The notes beneath the pieces were generated by a model. It was given only the letters and a program-made list of their open reading frames with translations, was not told the DNA's origin and made no database searches. Shown here piece by piece: positions 47,855-60,080 of a stretch of DNA of 64,000 nt (its first letter is position 1; each line of letters begins with the position of its first letter). The DNA is from Oscheius dolichura (lineage: Eukaryota; Nematoda; Chromadorea; Rhabditida; Rhabditidae), in assembly GCA_932521035.1 (NCBI GenBank), contig OW051492.1:5084001-5148000 (forward strand), written 5' to 3'. The position numbers were made by a program, and so were the translations under genes.

Positions 47855-50800
47855 ATGCCTTCCGATATTATAATAACTGGTGTATTTGTTCATTTCGTTC
47901 TTATTTATTCTATATTTGATATATTTTATACGTCCCCTGTTGTACAAAATGTAAGCCCATATCCAATTTCAAATAGTACTGCCCCAGCGGATCGTCTAAT
48001 AGTATTCTCTGCAGGTGTGGAATGTTTTCATATGAATCAAACAGATTCAGATGGTTTACGTTGGGACACTTTCCACGAACACCCAGATCTGTCGCCATAT
48101 TTGCACAATATTATAAACGAGAGAAAGGTTTGCATTTGTAAAGTGATAGTTTTATTCTTAGGGTGTGTTTGGTGTTTCTCGAAGTCATGTTCCTACAGAA
48201 TCGAGACCTGGTCATGTAGCTATTTTTGCTGGCTTTACCGAAGATGTTAGTGCAGTAGCCAAAGGTTGGAAGAAGAACCCTGTTCCTTTTGACAGCGTTT
48301 TCAATAGGTACAACTAATTATCGGCGCAATAGTTATATAAATATTATAGGTCTGATGAAGCTTTTATTTGGGGGAGTCCTGATATTACAATGTTATTCGA
48401 CGATTACCCTCATGTCAAGTCGTTTTCATATAGCGAGGACGAAGAGGATTTTAATTCTGATAATGCGTATAAATTGGATGAGTGGGTGTTTCAAAATTTC
48501 GAGGTAGAGATTCTGCTTTTGTAACACTAATTGAGTTTAGTCTACACTTTTAACGATGCAAAAACACAGAGAACTTTCTGGACCTCGCACAATCTTTTTT
48601 TTACACTTGTTAGGTCTGGATACAAATGGTCATGGAAATAAGCCGCATTCACATCAATATAAAGATAATTTAAAATGTATGTTTCCTTTTTTTTCTTATA
48701 ATTTTTTGTTCTTTACAGTTGTTGACAAAGGCATTAAAAGAATCGTCGAGCTCGTAGAAGATATTTTTCCTGATCAAAAATCAGCATATATATTTACTGC
48801 CGATCATGGTATGACTGATTGGGGTTCACATGGTGGTGGTAGTGATGATGAGGTCTGTTACATATTATCTTGTTTTGTGCAATCTATTCTTAAAGATTAT
48901 GACGCCGTTTGTAGCATGGGGATCTGGGTTGGCCAAAGGAGGACAAATGCGAGTACTGTCTCAAGTAAGCAAATAGTAACCATTATTAGGATCACCATTA
49001 ATTATCGTTCAGGTTGATCTCACACCGTTGATGTCAGCGCTGCTTGGAATATCGATACCCGTAAATTCAGTAGGAATTTTGCCCACACATGTACTGAGTG
49101 CCACACCTATTTATACCTTTAAAGCAGCGTATTGTAATTTCTTGCAGGTTAGACAATTATTTTCCTTGTAATATCTTTATAGCTAAGAGAACAAATTTTG
49201 GCATTACGTGAGGAAAAATCAAAACGATTATGGTTCAAAGAGTACGACCTATTCGGTAGTCATGCGCTGTTGGCATTGGAAACAGAGATGCTCAAGTTGG
49301 CTAAATTAGGGTAAAATAATTGAAACGTAAAGTACGTTTCTTTAGGCGATATAATTCTGCCGGATCTCTATTCGTAGAAAATGCAAATTTGATACGTGAC
49401 AGCATTTTTTATTATCACCGTTATGATAGACTTGTTTTAAGCAGTGCCATTAGCGTAACGTTTATCGGATGGATAGCTTTAGTATTGTCATCATTGTATA
49501 CGTAAGTTCTACTTATTTGGTAATGTTTTTTATCTGCTTTAGGGAGAATGCAAGTATAATGTCTGCGAAAAGCTTGTTCCCTAATAGATTTTTCCAATCT
49601 CTGTTCGTGTCCTTACTAATCTACGGATTGTACTGCCATTTCTCTTGGTCGAAGATTGTTTATATAGTGCTTCCTGCGTTTTTGTTTTCACTTGTGGAAA
49701 ACATAAGCGGAATCTCTGGAAAATTAATCAGTAACGCCAAGAGCATTTTCACTGATTATAGGACAACTTCATTAAGTTTTCTAGCTTTGCCTTTTGTTGG
49801 CCTTTTTGGGTTATGTAAGTTACGGTCTTTTGACAATATTCACCAACTTTAGGTATTTTTTTATTTATCTGTGTCATGGTTTTCATGGATCGACGTCTTT
49901 TATCAGCAGTATTTTTACTTCTATTACCAGTTCCAAGTTGTTATCCACAAACATCTATAATACAAGAATGGTTTGCTAAACAATAATGTTTGTTTTAATT
50001 ATTCTTGTAGGTCTCTATGCTGGCATTTTTTGTGTATACTAATGTTGCCGTTTCCATTTTTTTCGACAGTAGGACAATATGAAATGCCGTTGTTATGCTT
50101 GCTTTCTCCACTTATTGCAGCTTTTATGATTTGGAAATATACGGTGCCCTATTTTATTTTTAAAATATTATATGTTTAGATATTCGAAATTAAACTAAAT
50201 AGGTACCTCGTCCTTGCTTCCAGCACGGCATCTTTTACAGTCTTCATAACGTCTTATTTCTTTGAGCAGGTAAGCGTTCTAATTATTATTTCAATATTTG
50301 TAGACATCTTTTGTGATCAAATCAGTTTGCTGGTTAACGCTACCCCTATCCCTCGTGTTACCACTTGCTATCAGTAATAACATGATCGAACGGTTGCTGA
50401 CTTTTATTGGTATTGTTTTTTTGCTACTTTATGTGATTTATTTCAGGGGCTTTATATGTGCCATATTCGTTATTATCGATAGCCTACGAATCATTGTTTT
50501 TATTGATATTTATTCCCATTCTTCTGTTGTTCCTTCGTTTCGAATATGCATATTTGTGTGACGCCGAATTTATTCGACTTTCTCCAGGATATCTAACTAT
50601 AGCTCAAAGTATTTTTTTAAACTTCATGCAGTCTTTATTTCAGGTAAATTGTCATGGAATGATTTCCGTAGATCTATTATATGTGTCGCCTTTGTGCTTT
50701 CGGCTCTTTTTGGCACGGGAAATTTTGCTTCAATAAACTCATTTAATCCTTCTACATTGTCGCGGTTCATTTCGGTTTTCAGGTAACGAGTTAATTTAAA

Positions 50801-51200
50801 TTCTAAAAAAAATTCAGCCCTTTTACTATGGCTACCTTACTTATAGCCAAATTACTGATACCCCTTCTCATGATTTCTCTAGTCTTTGCTTCGGTGCTGA
50901 GGTTTGAGACTGCGGCTATTCGAAAACTTTCTTTTCTGGTGCTTATAATTACAGATCTAATGTCAATGGTAAAAACTATTTAAGTTTTCAACAAATAAAA
51001 TGATTCAGTGTTTCTTCCACCAATTGAAAGATGAGGGAAGCTGGCTGGAAATTGGGCTTTCTATATCTCAATACCTCGTTTGTATGTTTATGTCGGTGGC
51101 CCTATTACTACTTACTCTGCTTTCAAGCAAGCTAATGACTTTTCACATAGCACGGCTACCAAAAAGCAAAGGGAAGATAGACGATACGTTTTTAAACTGA
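47855..51200 (+). CDS. PIGN: GPI ethanolamine phosphate transferase 1 (PIGN)
   Basis: ER membrane enzyme adding ethanolamine phosphate to the first mannose of GPI anchors. ATG 47855, TGA 51198-51200, many exons with 30-60-nt introns. The luminal alkaline-phosphatase-like domain has SDGLRWDTF (formed across a 30-nt intron), [65 protein letters not shown] and [14 protein letters not shown], i.e. the metal-binding residues are present. The C-terminal half is a series of hydrophobic helices typical of PIGN, ending KIDDTFLN. N-terminal helix residues about 5-25. It is the largest conserved gene in the window and appears intact. Confidence 0.93.
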
Positions 51201-51288
51201 ATTAACTCTAATAAATTATTAAATTATTTTATAAGTGAATTTATAAAATGAGAACATACGTTCAATGTCGCGCAAATATACAATGATT

Positions 51289-51921
51289 TCAAAGATGTTG
51301 ACGATGAGAAAAGGTTCGGATAATAGCGCCAAGACCAAACCTAGCCACAAGCTAAAAGTATAAATGTGTACATATATGTTCCTACTTACCTGAGAGTGCC
51401 ACGCGAGCAAAAGTTGGCACAGAGCACTTTCCGGATGAAGATCCATCGCTTTGTATACATATTTCATCAGAAGGTCGCCTTCATCATCACTAAGCGTCTA
51501 AAAACCATAAGAGTTGATTTGTTTTTCTCTTAATGTTTTACAAAGCGTAGAAAACTAACCTTGACAATCCCTTCAATATCTGTAGTTTTAAATGATCCCA
51601 AAACCTTCGACACTAATAGGGTAGCTTTTTCTTTTATTGCCTATAACTTTTATAAAAGTAGAAGTTGTATTCACCTGGTTCTTGGTCTTCAGTGGGGCAT
51701 TCAAAAGGGCAGCATGTAAAGCATCCTCAAGCCTATTGGTTGACAGCATTGAAGAAATTGTTTTCTCGTCTGGTCCTAATCCCGGAGTATCGCTTCCTAC
51801 AAATCACTATCATAACTCAATAAAAAAGAAAGGCACCGTCATCGTTTTCATCGTACTTTTCTGGATCATAAGCGTCAACATCCAGCTTTCGAAAAGTAGC
51901 ATCCTGCATGTTCTTTGCCAT
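51289..51921 (-). CDS. ARPC5: Arp2/3 complex subunit ARPC5
   Basis: p16 subunit of the actin-nucleating Arp2/3 complex. ATG 51921 starts MAKNMQDATFRKLDVDAYDP. Later exons carry GPDEKTISSML, RLEDALHAALLNAPLKTKNQ, LGSFKTTDIEGIVKTLSDDE, LLMKYVYKAMDLHPESALCQ and LLLAWHSQ. The last exon gives GLGAIIRTFSHRQHL and TGA 51289-51291. This order and the GLGxIIR end are diagnostic. Introns 38-45 nt. It is convergent with PIGN, 88 bp between stops. Confidence 0.95.
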
Positions 51922-52180
51922 AGTTATATCTGAAAGAAATCATTGAATAAGCGAAGTAGGGTGGAGTGCAGGTCTATGAATAAGCCCGTTGATTGCACAT
52001 TGGTGTTAAAGGTTGGGTTCTTGAATAGAGCACACCTATTGAAAATAGCAGCATGTTCTGAAGTAGGTTCTATTCTACTTCACTTGTCCGAATTTTATCT
52101 CATAATATCTGTGCCTTTTCAGTTACTAACTTCTTATCTACCGAAAGATTTCAAACGAGGATGCACCTAATTGAAATGAT

Positions 52181-53302
52181 ATGAAGAGAAATCAGTCTGG
52201 TATGAAAATAAGTAAGGCAAAAGCACTTATAGAAGAGGATGAATATTTTAAACGTTCTACAGACTCTGAGAAAGGGAAGTTTTCGTTTTGAAAAGGCATT
52301 TAGAAGAAAAGGGGGAACTGATAGTTCTGTTTAGTTTTTTTGTGTTTTTTGCATAACTATATATAGCAAGCATAGTACACTTTATAAGCAACAATAAACA
52401 AAAGGATAAGGCTTGTAGAAAAGCATAAAACGAATAGAAGAAATTGGCGGCTTTGCTCTGGCATGGCCAGTAAGTGCGCGCTTCAAGGAAATCTCGGTCT
52501 GGCTCATTGATTGTTTTCAGATGCAGACGACTGCGATGGTGTTGCGCATCCAAATTTCAGAAAGAAAAGAATCAAGAGCATCACTCTCGGTGAATTTGTA
52601 ACAAAGGTAAAACCACCTGGCTTGCCATCAAAATGCCCCGTTATTGGAAAACAAGCCACAGGAATTTCTGATACTCCTAATAAAGAGGTAGTTTTTCGGG
52701 AAGGCTATATAATATTTTAGATATTTTCAGCTGTTTTCAAATTCAGAGAAACTCCTTGAGCATTATATACTACAATTTCTTGAAAAAATTAAAGGAAAAC
52801 AGGATGCTAATTGGAAACGGAATGAAAACAAGGTATTTTTGTTTTTAGCTATATGATTCTCATTTAGACTAGATCGCATCGGCACATAGTTTGTGGTCTC
52901 CATGAAACTTTTAAACATTTATTAGCCGATAACGTCAAAATTATTCTTATTGCTGGCAACATTGATGAGGAATATGTTAATGGTATTATTTATCCGTCTG
53001 TTTCCCTATAATTCAATTTAAGGCTCCAAATCTGGAATGTTCCGAGCCATTTTTAACGATTCCTTGACAAAGAAAGTCCCAATGATTTTTGTTTCATCCA
53101 AGAAGGGTCTAAGTAAAGTAGTTAAAAAACATCCTTATACCAATTGCATTGGTGTAATGCGATATGACGGATTTGAGGTATGAAATTCTTCTTAGATATT
53201 TTATTAACAATTGAGGATTGTTACAATAGAATAGTAGAGTTATGGAAAAACACAGGTTTGCATATTGCATATCATATGGATCAGTCATCACTTTTTGCAT
53301 AG
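52181..53302 (+). CDS. SECISBP2-like L7Ae RNA-binding protein
   Basis: Probable SECIS- or kink-turn-binding protein. The L7Ae domain reads RHIVCGLHETFKHLLAD, KIILIAGNIDE, VPMIFVSSKKGLSKVVKK and CIGVMRYDGFE, followed after an intron with TTGAG acceptor by DCYNRIVELWKNTG, as in the SBP2 VELT helix. Upstream exons give RIKSITLGEFVTKVKPPG and an EKLLEHYILQFLEKIKGK helix comparable to the SID/linker region of SECISBP2. Stop TAG 53300-53302. The N-terminus is uncertain: ATG 52181 joined by a 309-nt intron is one option. If SECISBP2, it implies selenocysteine use in this organism. RPP38-type L7Ae proteins are an alternative but lack this helix pattern. Confidence 0.7.
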
Positions 53303-53523
53303 AATCTCATACGTATCATTTCATATTGTATAAATTATACTATAATAATTTATTAATAAATTAATCTTTCGTAATTTATGAATTAATATAATTGGTTCTA
53401 TAACCTAATTTTTGATATATCTAACATCGGTGCATTCGAAGTCAAATAGGTTAGTTTGCCTCTAACCTTTTGACTCTACATTGACCCCTGTGCTAAAGCA
53501 CGCATTTATGGTAGGTCTATTTT

Positions 53524-54487
53524 ATGGGCCAAATGCAACGAATGCTGTCATCCCTGTTAATCTCAGGCGTTGTAACTACTGTGCGATTGTCTTCCAGTTC
53601 TTTACGCAATTTTCATACAGCTATGGCAAGCCGTCCCTACGTTATCAACCCTAAGAAACAGCACCGGAACACCGTAAGTACATTTTATATTTTTATATTA
53701 TGTTTTCTATTAAATTTAGGTGATTTTCCTCCATGGGTTAGGAGATAATGGAGCAGGATGGTCTGATATGTTTGGCTCGGACATCAATCACGATCATACC
53801 AAAATTATATGCCCAAACAGGTAGTGTTCACAGTTAGTTTATAATATTTTCCATATTGTAGTGAATCGCGACGTGTAACATTAAACATGGGTATGTCGAT
53901 GCCGGCTTGGTTTGATCTGTTTGGTCTCAGTCCTAATGATCCTGAAGATAGTGATGGAATTGCTGCGGCTTGTCGTCTTGTTCATGGAATGATTGATGCA
54001 GAGGTTTGTTTCGTTAGTAATTTTTTATGCCGCTCGTCAGATTCAATCGGGCATCGACTCCAAGCGCATCGTTTTGGGAGGATTCTCGATGGGAGGAGCA
54101 CTGGCGCTATACTCGGGTCTCACTTATGGAAGAACTTTGGGTGGAATTGTCGGCCTCAGTTCCTTTTTGGTTCAACGCAATAGACTACCAGGAGTAAGTA
54201 GCATAGGATACAAGTAGCAGTAGTTTTTAGAATAGTACTGCTAACTTGGAGACCCCGATATTCCTAGGACACGGTACTAATGACTTCCTTGTTCCTCTTA
54301 CATTCGGTCAATTAACTGAAGAGAAAATTAAATCATTCAATCGGAATGTCGAATTGCATACTTATCCGGGCCTCGCACATTCAAGTTGTCCTCAGGTATT
54401 GTTCATTTTATTAGTAGATTCTTTTCTTCATTTTTATAGGAAATGAGAGACGTGCAAACATTCTTGAACAAAGTGCTTCCGCAGTGA
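53524..54487 (+). CDS. LYPLA: Acyl-protein thioesterase / lysophospholipase (LYPLA)
   Basis: Alpha/beta hydrolase that depalmitoylates proteins. Segments: VIFLHGLGDNGAGWSDMF, MSMPAWFDLFGLSPNDPEDS, catalytic Ser in VLGGFSMGGALALY, catalytic Asp in HGTNDFLVP, catalytic His in PGLAHSSCPQE, and terminal VQTFLNKVLP before TGA 54485-54487. Introns about 40 nt. ATG 53524 gives a Ser/Arg-rich 33-residue extension (RMLSSLLISG...) that could be a mitochondrial targeting peptide; an internal in-frame ATG at 53623 (MASRPYVI) would give the cytosolic form. Confident. Confidence 0.93.
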
Positions 54488-54611
54488 GAAAATGATTGGC
54501 CATTTTTTGTAAGCTAGCGATACAACGTTTTTACCATTCCAGTATGTATTATTTTAGCATCAATAAATACTATGTATTTTATACCCGTTTTTGAAATACT
54601 TCGGCTACAAA

Positions 54612-57144
54612 TCACTTTGATATAAAATCTGATAGCAGAGGGGTGTCACTTTGACAAATTCCATCTTTGTTATAGAATGGCGGGCAGCACAAAGGTTGGT
54701 CACAGCCTGACAACGCTTGTTGGAGCCTATAGTGGTGGAAATTATTGAAAAGGACAAAAAATCGAGACTTACATGGTGCATACTTTACCGTTGCACAGTC
54801 TGTTTGCTGTTAGAGAGGCGCAGTGACGATCCACTGGACACACTTGCATGTTGCAAGTATTGAACTCCTGCCTTCTTCCTCTGAATCCCCTTTTTTTCTA
54901 TATCATGGATCCGACCTACTCGCAATGTTTAGTTCTACACATCCTTATTCTAGACTGAATTCCGCAGCCTCCGCAACTTCTCGAGCACTGCGACCACTCG
55001 CCCCACGCGGCCCAGAGGTTGTGGCCGGAGACAGTGGTTGGTGTCGCTGAAATGGAGTATAGAATTGAATTAGACAATCTCACGTGTTGTTGTCCGAATT
55101 ATCGGAGCCGGGGTAGTCCTGGCAGGAAGAGAAGCTGAGAAGGGGCTGGTATTCGATTCTCATAAAGGCCTACTTATTCTGACTCGGGCCTCGAAGCCAA
55201 TGTTCTCGCTGATCGTGGCCTTGAATATCACGACGAGGTAATTCGCCTCGGACACCAGGCTCCCCGGGGGTTTGTCTTCCGAACAACACAATCTGAAGAC
55301 TAGTAGAGGACGGGGAATGGTCCTAACCGGAAGCCCGTGTTGCGGATGTCTTTGGAGAGCTTGACCTCGACATAGTCGACACACGTCGAGGTGCAGAGGA
55401 ACTCGAAGTCGCCGACGAACTGGAGTTCGATCCTCTCTCCGGCAGGGGCCTCTATCAGCCAGCTGCACTTCTGACCGGGCTCGAACTCCTCGTCCGGGTA
55501 GCCAGGCGAGGAGAAGGACGACCAGCCAGACGAGACCACGATCTTCCCTCCACAGTCGGCATCTTAATTAATCCACTCGGGACAACTCGGCCCCGGCTTA
55601 CTCGACGGCTTCTCGGCCTCGGCACATGTGTCTCCTCCCAGTCCGGACGGACAAATGCAGCGGGAGCACTGTCTCGGGTGGGGGTATCCTCCGTTGACAC
55701 ACGGCGCCGCCTTCCCCTTACACGAATCTAGGCGGCTGTCCCCGTCTTCCCCCGTCCAAACCTATACAGTATGCCGTGTTGACCGTCAAGATGTCGTAGA
55801 AGGACAACGTCTCCCGTTGTCCGATGGTCCTTTGGAAGATCGGGTCCCTGAACGGAAGGGCCTCTCTCCCGGAACATCCCCACCAACCTGGTGACCAGCG
55901 TCTTGCTCATGGTGTCCGCGCTGAAGGCCGTGCTACCGTAGTGCATAACTGGAGAGGAGGATGAGAGGGGAGGAGGGCCACCCACCCGAGCCGAGGTCGT
56001 AGGGCAGCCCGAGGGAGTCGATGTCCTTGTCCCGCTGTTGGAAGTCAGAGATGTACGTGGGCAGGATAAAGTCCTCGAGCACCTTGACGAAGGACTCCGC
56101 ATCCGGGCGACTCTGCTCGTGCCAGAGGCCGAGGGCGTGGCCGATCTCGTGCTCGATGACCCCTATCTGGATGCCTCTCCATTTCCCCCTCGTGGGCACA
56201 TACCTTGACACAGTTGTCCCCGATTGACACTCCCTGTCTTCCTCCGTTCCGTCCGATCATTGAATAACACCTGTGGCCGTATGCAATCAACCACCCGGGT
56301 GCCACCCGGGTAGGGATTTTGTTCTCAATTTTCTACCCGGGAGCCTCCCGGGTGGGCCCGGGTGGTTGATTGCATACGGCCACTGGAATAAGCCGGCTGC
56401 CTCCGTCTCGCCCAGTACAAACCCCAGTCCTTGGAAGAACTCGACGTGATCCTCGTCGTCTCCCATTTCGGGCACATTCTCAAAACTGAGGCACGTGTTA
56501 TTTTCCCAGAATCGAATTCCAGTGATTATTTGTGAAATGGCATAAAAGTCTGAAATTACGAGATTAGTTCTATTAGGACTGGAACCCACCCAAACTTTCG
56601 TGGAATTTGTATCGGATGGGTGCCTCTAGCCATTTTGCCTCGGGGTCCGACACGAATCCGCCTCTTCTGCCGCGTCTGGATCTCCTCTTTTGGTCCTTAT
56701 ACGACAGCTGCTTCAGAATATTGATGGCCTGTTTCCGAGAAAGGAAGATGTCTCCTGGAGATAATTTTCCCCTCTACCATAAACTCAAAATACCCTCAAA
56801 GAGATACGGCTGTACTGCCTTTTCTACTTTCGGCTGGTCAATACTTATTGCCACGTCTTTGTCCTTAGCTACCTCAGCCTAAAAATATATGCCTAGAAAC
56901 AAAAATGAGCGATCTACATCATGGCCGAAATCGTGGCCGTTGTAGGCTCTTTGATGGGCCAATTTTTTCAGTTTTAGTAGAATATCTTCGACGCTTTCCA
57001 GAGTAGCATCACCGACACCAAAATGGGTCTGAAATTTAATTCTAATAATAAAATACCGGAAATTGCCTTCAGCTCATCTCTTCCGTTGCCCTGTGTTCCG
57101 TACCCTAAGACTGCCCAGAATGGTAGAAACAAAAGTAACCACAT
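54612..57144 (-). CDS. Astacin-EGF-CUB-TSP1 metalloprotease (DPY-31/NAS subgroup V)
   Basis: Secreted zinc protease; the C. elegans relative DPY-31 processes procollagen C-propeptides for cuticle assembly. ATG 57144 gives a signal peptide (MWLLLFLPFWAVLGYG). The propeptide ends RRSRRGRRGG. The astacin domain has RNGGRQGVSIGDNC, the zinc site HEIGHALGLWHE and Met-turn SVMHYGS. EGF-like (KAAPCVNGGYP...CICPSG), CUB (VVSSGWSSFSSPGYPDEEFE...) and TSP1 (WGEWSQCSRSCGGCG...CRTKHC) follow, then a Cys-rich tail to TGA 54612-54614. The first intron (57029-57066) works only as GC-AG (CTGAAG|GCAATT). The intron between LG and CYSMIGR carries an inserted palindrome (separate entry). Appears complete. Confidence 0.9.
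56271..56383. mobile_element. Foldback / inverted-repeat insertion inside astacin intron
   Basis: About 27-bp perfect terminal inverted repeats (outer part GTGGCCGTATGCAATCAACC on the left, its reverse complement on the right at 56356-56382). They flank a core of five CCCGGG sites, several in CACCCGGGTG palindromes. It lies just after a normal-looking TTATTCCAG acceptor, so the original about 40-nt intron seems to have been extended; the right arm supplies a new acceptor (CGGCCACAG). No coding capacity. Confidence 0.75.
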
Positions 57145-57224
57145 GAGATCTGGCAACCTAGACTGTTCTATTAGGCACCCTATAGAAACGAGGAAGTCGT
57201 AACAATATTAAAAAAAAGATATTT

Positions 57225-57503
57225 TCAGAGTAATCTATAGGTGTAAGTCTTCTTATCCTTGATAGACAGACAAGCCACAGAGACACAATGCAAAGGAAAG
57301 GTTAGGGTAATGGCAAACTGAATTGGGTAAGACGTGATCAGCAGAACTGGATCTGGTGATGGATCCATACCGCCCAAACAGGTGTTTATGTAAGCTTCTG
57401 CATACATGGGCACGCGCTCGATTTTGGGCTTGACGTGCTCTACAAGATGCAGGTTGAAGTTTTGAAATTGACCAAGAAATTCCCGAGATACGGACACAAA
57501 CAT
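57225..57503 (-). CDS. Possible small membrane protein, unidentified
   Basis: Minus-strand frame of 92 residues beginning MFVSVSREFLGQFQNFNLHL, continuing KPKIERVPMYAEAYINTC and a hydrophobic C-terminal segment AITLTFPLHCVSVACL, TGA at 57225-57227. It lies between two minus-strand genes with matching orientation. The layout (short N-terminal helix, conserved-looking Pro-Lys-Ile, one membrane helix) is that of small inner mitochondrial membrane subunits, but I cannot name it. An intron beginning GGCG|GTATGG is possible and would change the C-terminus. Confidence 0.4.
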   Translation of the reverse strand: MFVSVSREFLGQFQNFNLHLVEHVKPKIERVPMYAEAYINTCLGGMDPSPDPVLLITSYPIQFAITLTFPLHCVSVACLSIKDKKTYTYRLL

Positions 57504-57767
57504 CCGGCACTCCAGTCTACGCCCGAAAACCGGGCGCGCCCGAAATTGGGCGTTTTGCCCATGTATGAGCTTCTGCCACCTAATACTTATAAAAACGATA
57601 ATATAATTAGCATTGATATGAAACATCTCTTTGAAGTGTATTACAGTTTTATTTCAATTCAGAATCGTGTAATTAATATAAGAATAGAAAATAATTTATC
57701 AATAAGTGCAACTTACAAAGAAGAAACCGGTAAAAGTTGGCTAGTTTTTAGCCATGTCAATTACGAT

Positions 57768-59393
57768 TGAATAAACCAAGAGTGCCCAATTTTTTCTTGT
57801 TTTTGTCCGGACTAAATCTACCGGCATTTTCAATATTTAGAGATGATTTGGAATCACTGCTCACATTTCCACTTTTCAGATCGATTATCTATAAGAACAT
57901 ATAATATAGCCATAGTAGAACTAACTTCATTCTTCAATTTTTCCAGTTCAGCAATTCGGGAATTTATTTGAGTGCGAAGTTCAGTTTCTCTATTTACGAT
58001 CTGAATAGAAGATATTGATAGCATGAAAAGTAAGTTACAAACCTCAGCACTTCTCTTCAATATTTTCGCTTCCCTTTCCTTTATCTTTTTATCAAAGAGA
58101 TCATCCATATCTTTTTTCTTCTTTTCTAACTCTTCCTCTTTTTGCTTCTTTTCGGCCTCCATATGAGTAAAAGGATCGCTAGAACTATAGATAAGAACTG
58201 TTAGTAGACACAGTTAAATACGAAAACAAATTGTTCCTGATTAAGTGTTGTATATAGAAAACATACCGATCACCCGAATGTTTCGGCAGCTTTTCCATTT
58301 GTCTGAAGCGGAAATTTTCGTAGTGCACGTTGCGAGTAACATCAATCATATCGATAAGATTGGTTCGGACGACCATATCTCGTAGCGGGATAAAGTCGTT
58401 ATGGTCAAGATTTTCGACTTCAACGATGCCCCAAGGGTACTCTCTGTAGCGCAATTTCTTGCCGTTATGTTCACGAATCATGTTGCTTCCAACAACTGCA
58501 AAAGGAAGACGGTTCCGCAAATGGGCAGCATTTGCCTTAAATTGATTATGATATGTATAAAATTAGCCTACCTTATCACTGTCTTCTTCAATGGGAAACT
58601 TGTAAATTTTGATGTCGTTCGTCTTTATATCACGATCTACTTGTTCTTTGAACCGTTTCAATTCCTCTTTTGTCAAGCAATCTGCTTTCGCAATTATGGG
58701 AACTATATTTACTTTAGTATGAAGTTGCTTCATGACTTCGACATCCAACGGTTTAAGTCTGTGAAAATGATTAGAAGCTTTAACACTATATACAAACCCA
58801 TGTCCAGAAGGCTCGATGAAGTACAAACATAAATGAACACATTTATCTACAGCTTTTTCACCACGTTCGATTCTTGTTTCCTCGCAAAAATATTCCAAAA
58901 ATTTTCCATCAATATAATTCGCTATTGGCTCCCAGCTAAACTAAATTTTTTAAAAAAAGAAGAACGGAGATGCGTACCATTTGCTGTTATTCACAGCATC
59001 GCCAAATCCAGGAGTATCCACAAGGGTCAAGTTCAAAGTTACACTGTTCTCGACTAAGCGAACGTGTTTCTCTTCAACGCGAACAGTGGATCCACGAGGG
59101 ATAGGTGCATCTGGTTCCTTCAAGTCATTTATCTCAGCCAAAAACAAGGTATTGATGAAAGTCGATTTGCCAAGTCCGCTCCTGCCTTTAAATTTCAAGT
59201 TTTGATAAAAATTGATATTTAAATTTCAAGATAAAAACCGACTTAAGAAAAACTAACCGACGACCATAAGAGTGAAGTCAAAACCGTTCTTTATAGCTCT
59301 TCGAAAAACTTGGTTGGGGAAGTTTGCAAATCCCCAATATTGCTGAGGTTCCTTTGCACTTAGCCTAGAATCATCCAAACGAGCACGACTCAT
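57768..59393 (-). CDS. Septin GTPase
   Basis: Filament-forming GTPase of cytokinesis and cortex. ATG 59393 ([13 protein letters not shown]), N-terminal [17 protein letters not shown]-loop GRSGLGKST assembled over a 56-nt or so intron, G3 [28 protein letters not shown]4 AKAD, septin unique element [12 protein letters not shown] and HYENFR, then a long charged coiled coil ([20 protein letters not shown]...). It ends [10 protein letters not shown] at TGA 57768-57770. The second P-loop residue is Arg where most septins have Glu/Asp. The coiled coil suggests the SEPT6/7 or UNC-59/61 type. Confidence 0.93.
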
Positions 59394-60080
59394 TCTGTAA
59401 TTGGGGTATAAGACAGGGGATATTGTTGAGGAAAGTACTGAAGAAAATCAATGAGTATAACCAGATGCGGCAGCTGCGCGGCCATTTACTCACATCTGTC
59501 ACAGGCAAGGGCAGATGTAGCCCCCGCTACACAACCCCGAATTTTGTAAATAGCAATGTAATGTGAAACATTTATAAAACAAGGAAAACGCAAAGTGAAC
59601 GGAAAGCGTCAAATCCAAAGCGCTACTCTGCTTGGATGACGCTTCTGCTAGTGATATTGCTATACAATGCAAACAGTAAAAAATAGTGCCATTGTATACA
59701 TGAAGATGCTATGCAAAAAAACGGCGACAATAAGCTTTTCTTCAAAGCTTCACCAGCCAGATGTTTTATTAGTGTTCAAATCCATTGGTTTCGCGCGCAA
59801 TTGTTCAGCGTGCTCTAAAGCAACGGAAGAAAGCCCTTTAGCGAACAGACTTCTCTGCCTTTTTCGTTTCGTTTCTTTTCACACTCATTTGCACATGTGG
59901 TACAATATTTCGCATAATCAAACATTCCCATAATTAGTTGGCTCTTTTCTGGCTATCGGATTTAGTGAAACACAAGACGAAATAGCTTTACCTTTTTATC
60001 ATTTCTATGTAGTCAGCAAATCATACCTTTTCAGGTTTTCTGATAGATAGGAGGGGGTTTGCTTTTCCGACAATACCAAA
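59394..60080. other. Divergent promoter region, septin and NSA2
   Basis: 687 bp AT-rich. Both genes begin near acceptor-like TTTCAG sites. A short minus frame with four Cys (CTTCANEC) near 59800-59930 was seen but has no splice or family support. Confidence 0.45.

Noticed and set aside
57435..57770. Plus-strand frame of 111 codons
   Set aside because: Lies antisense to the septin 3' end and to a more plausible minus-strand frame.
59800..59935. Cys-containing mini-ORF on the minus strand upstream of NSA2
   Set aside because: 38 codons, no homology, ends abruptly; insufficient support.
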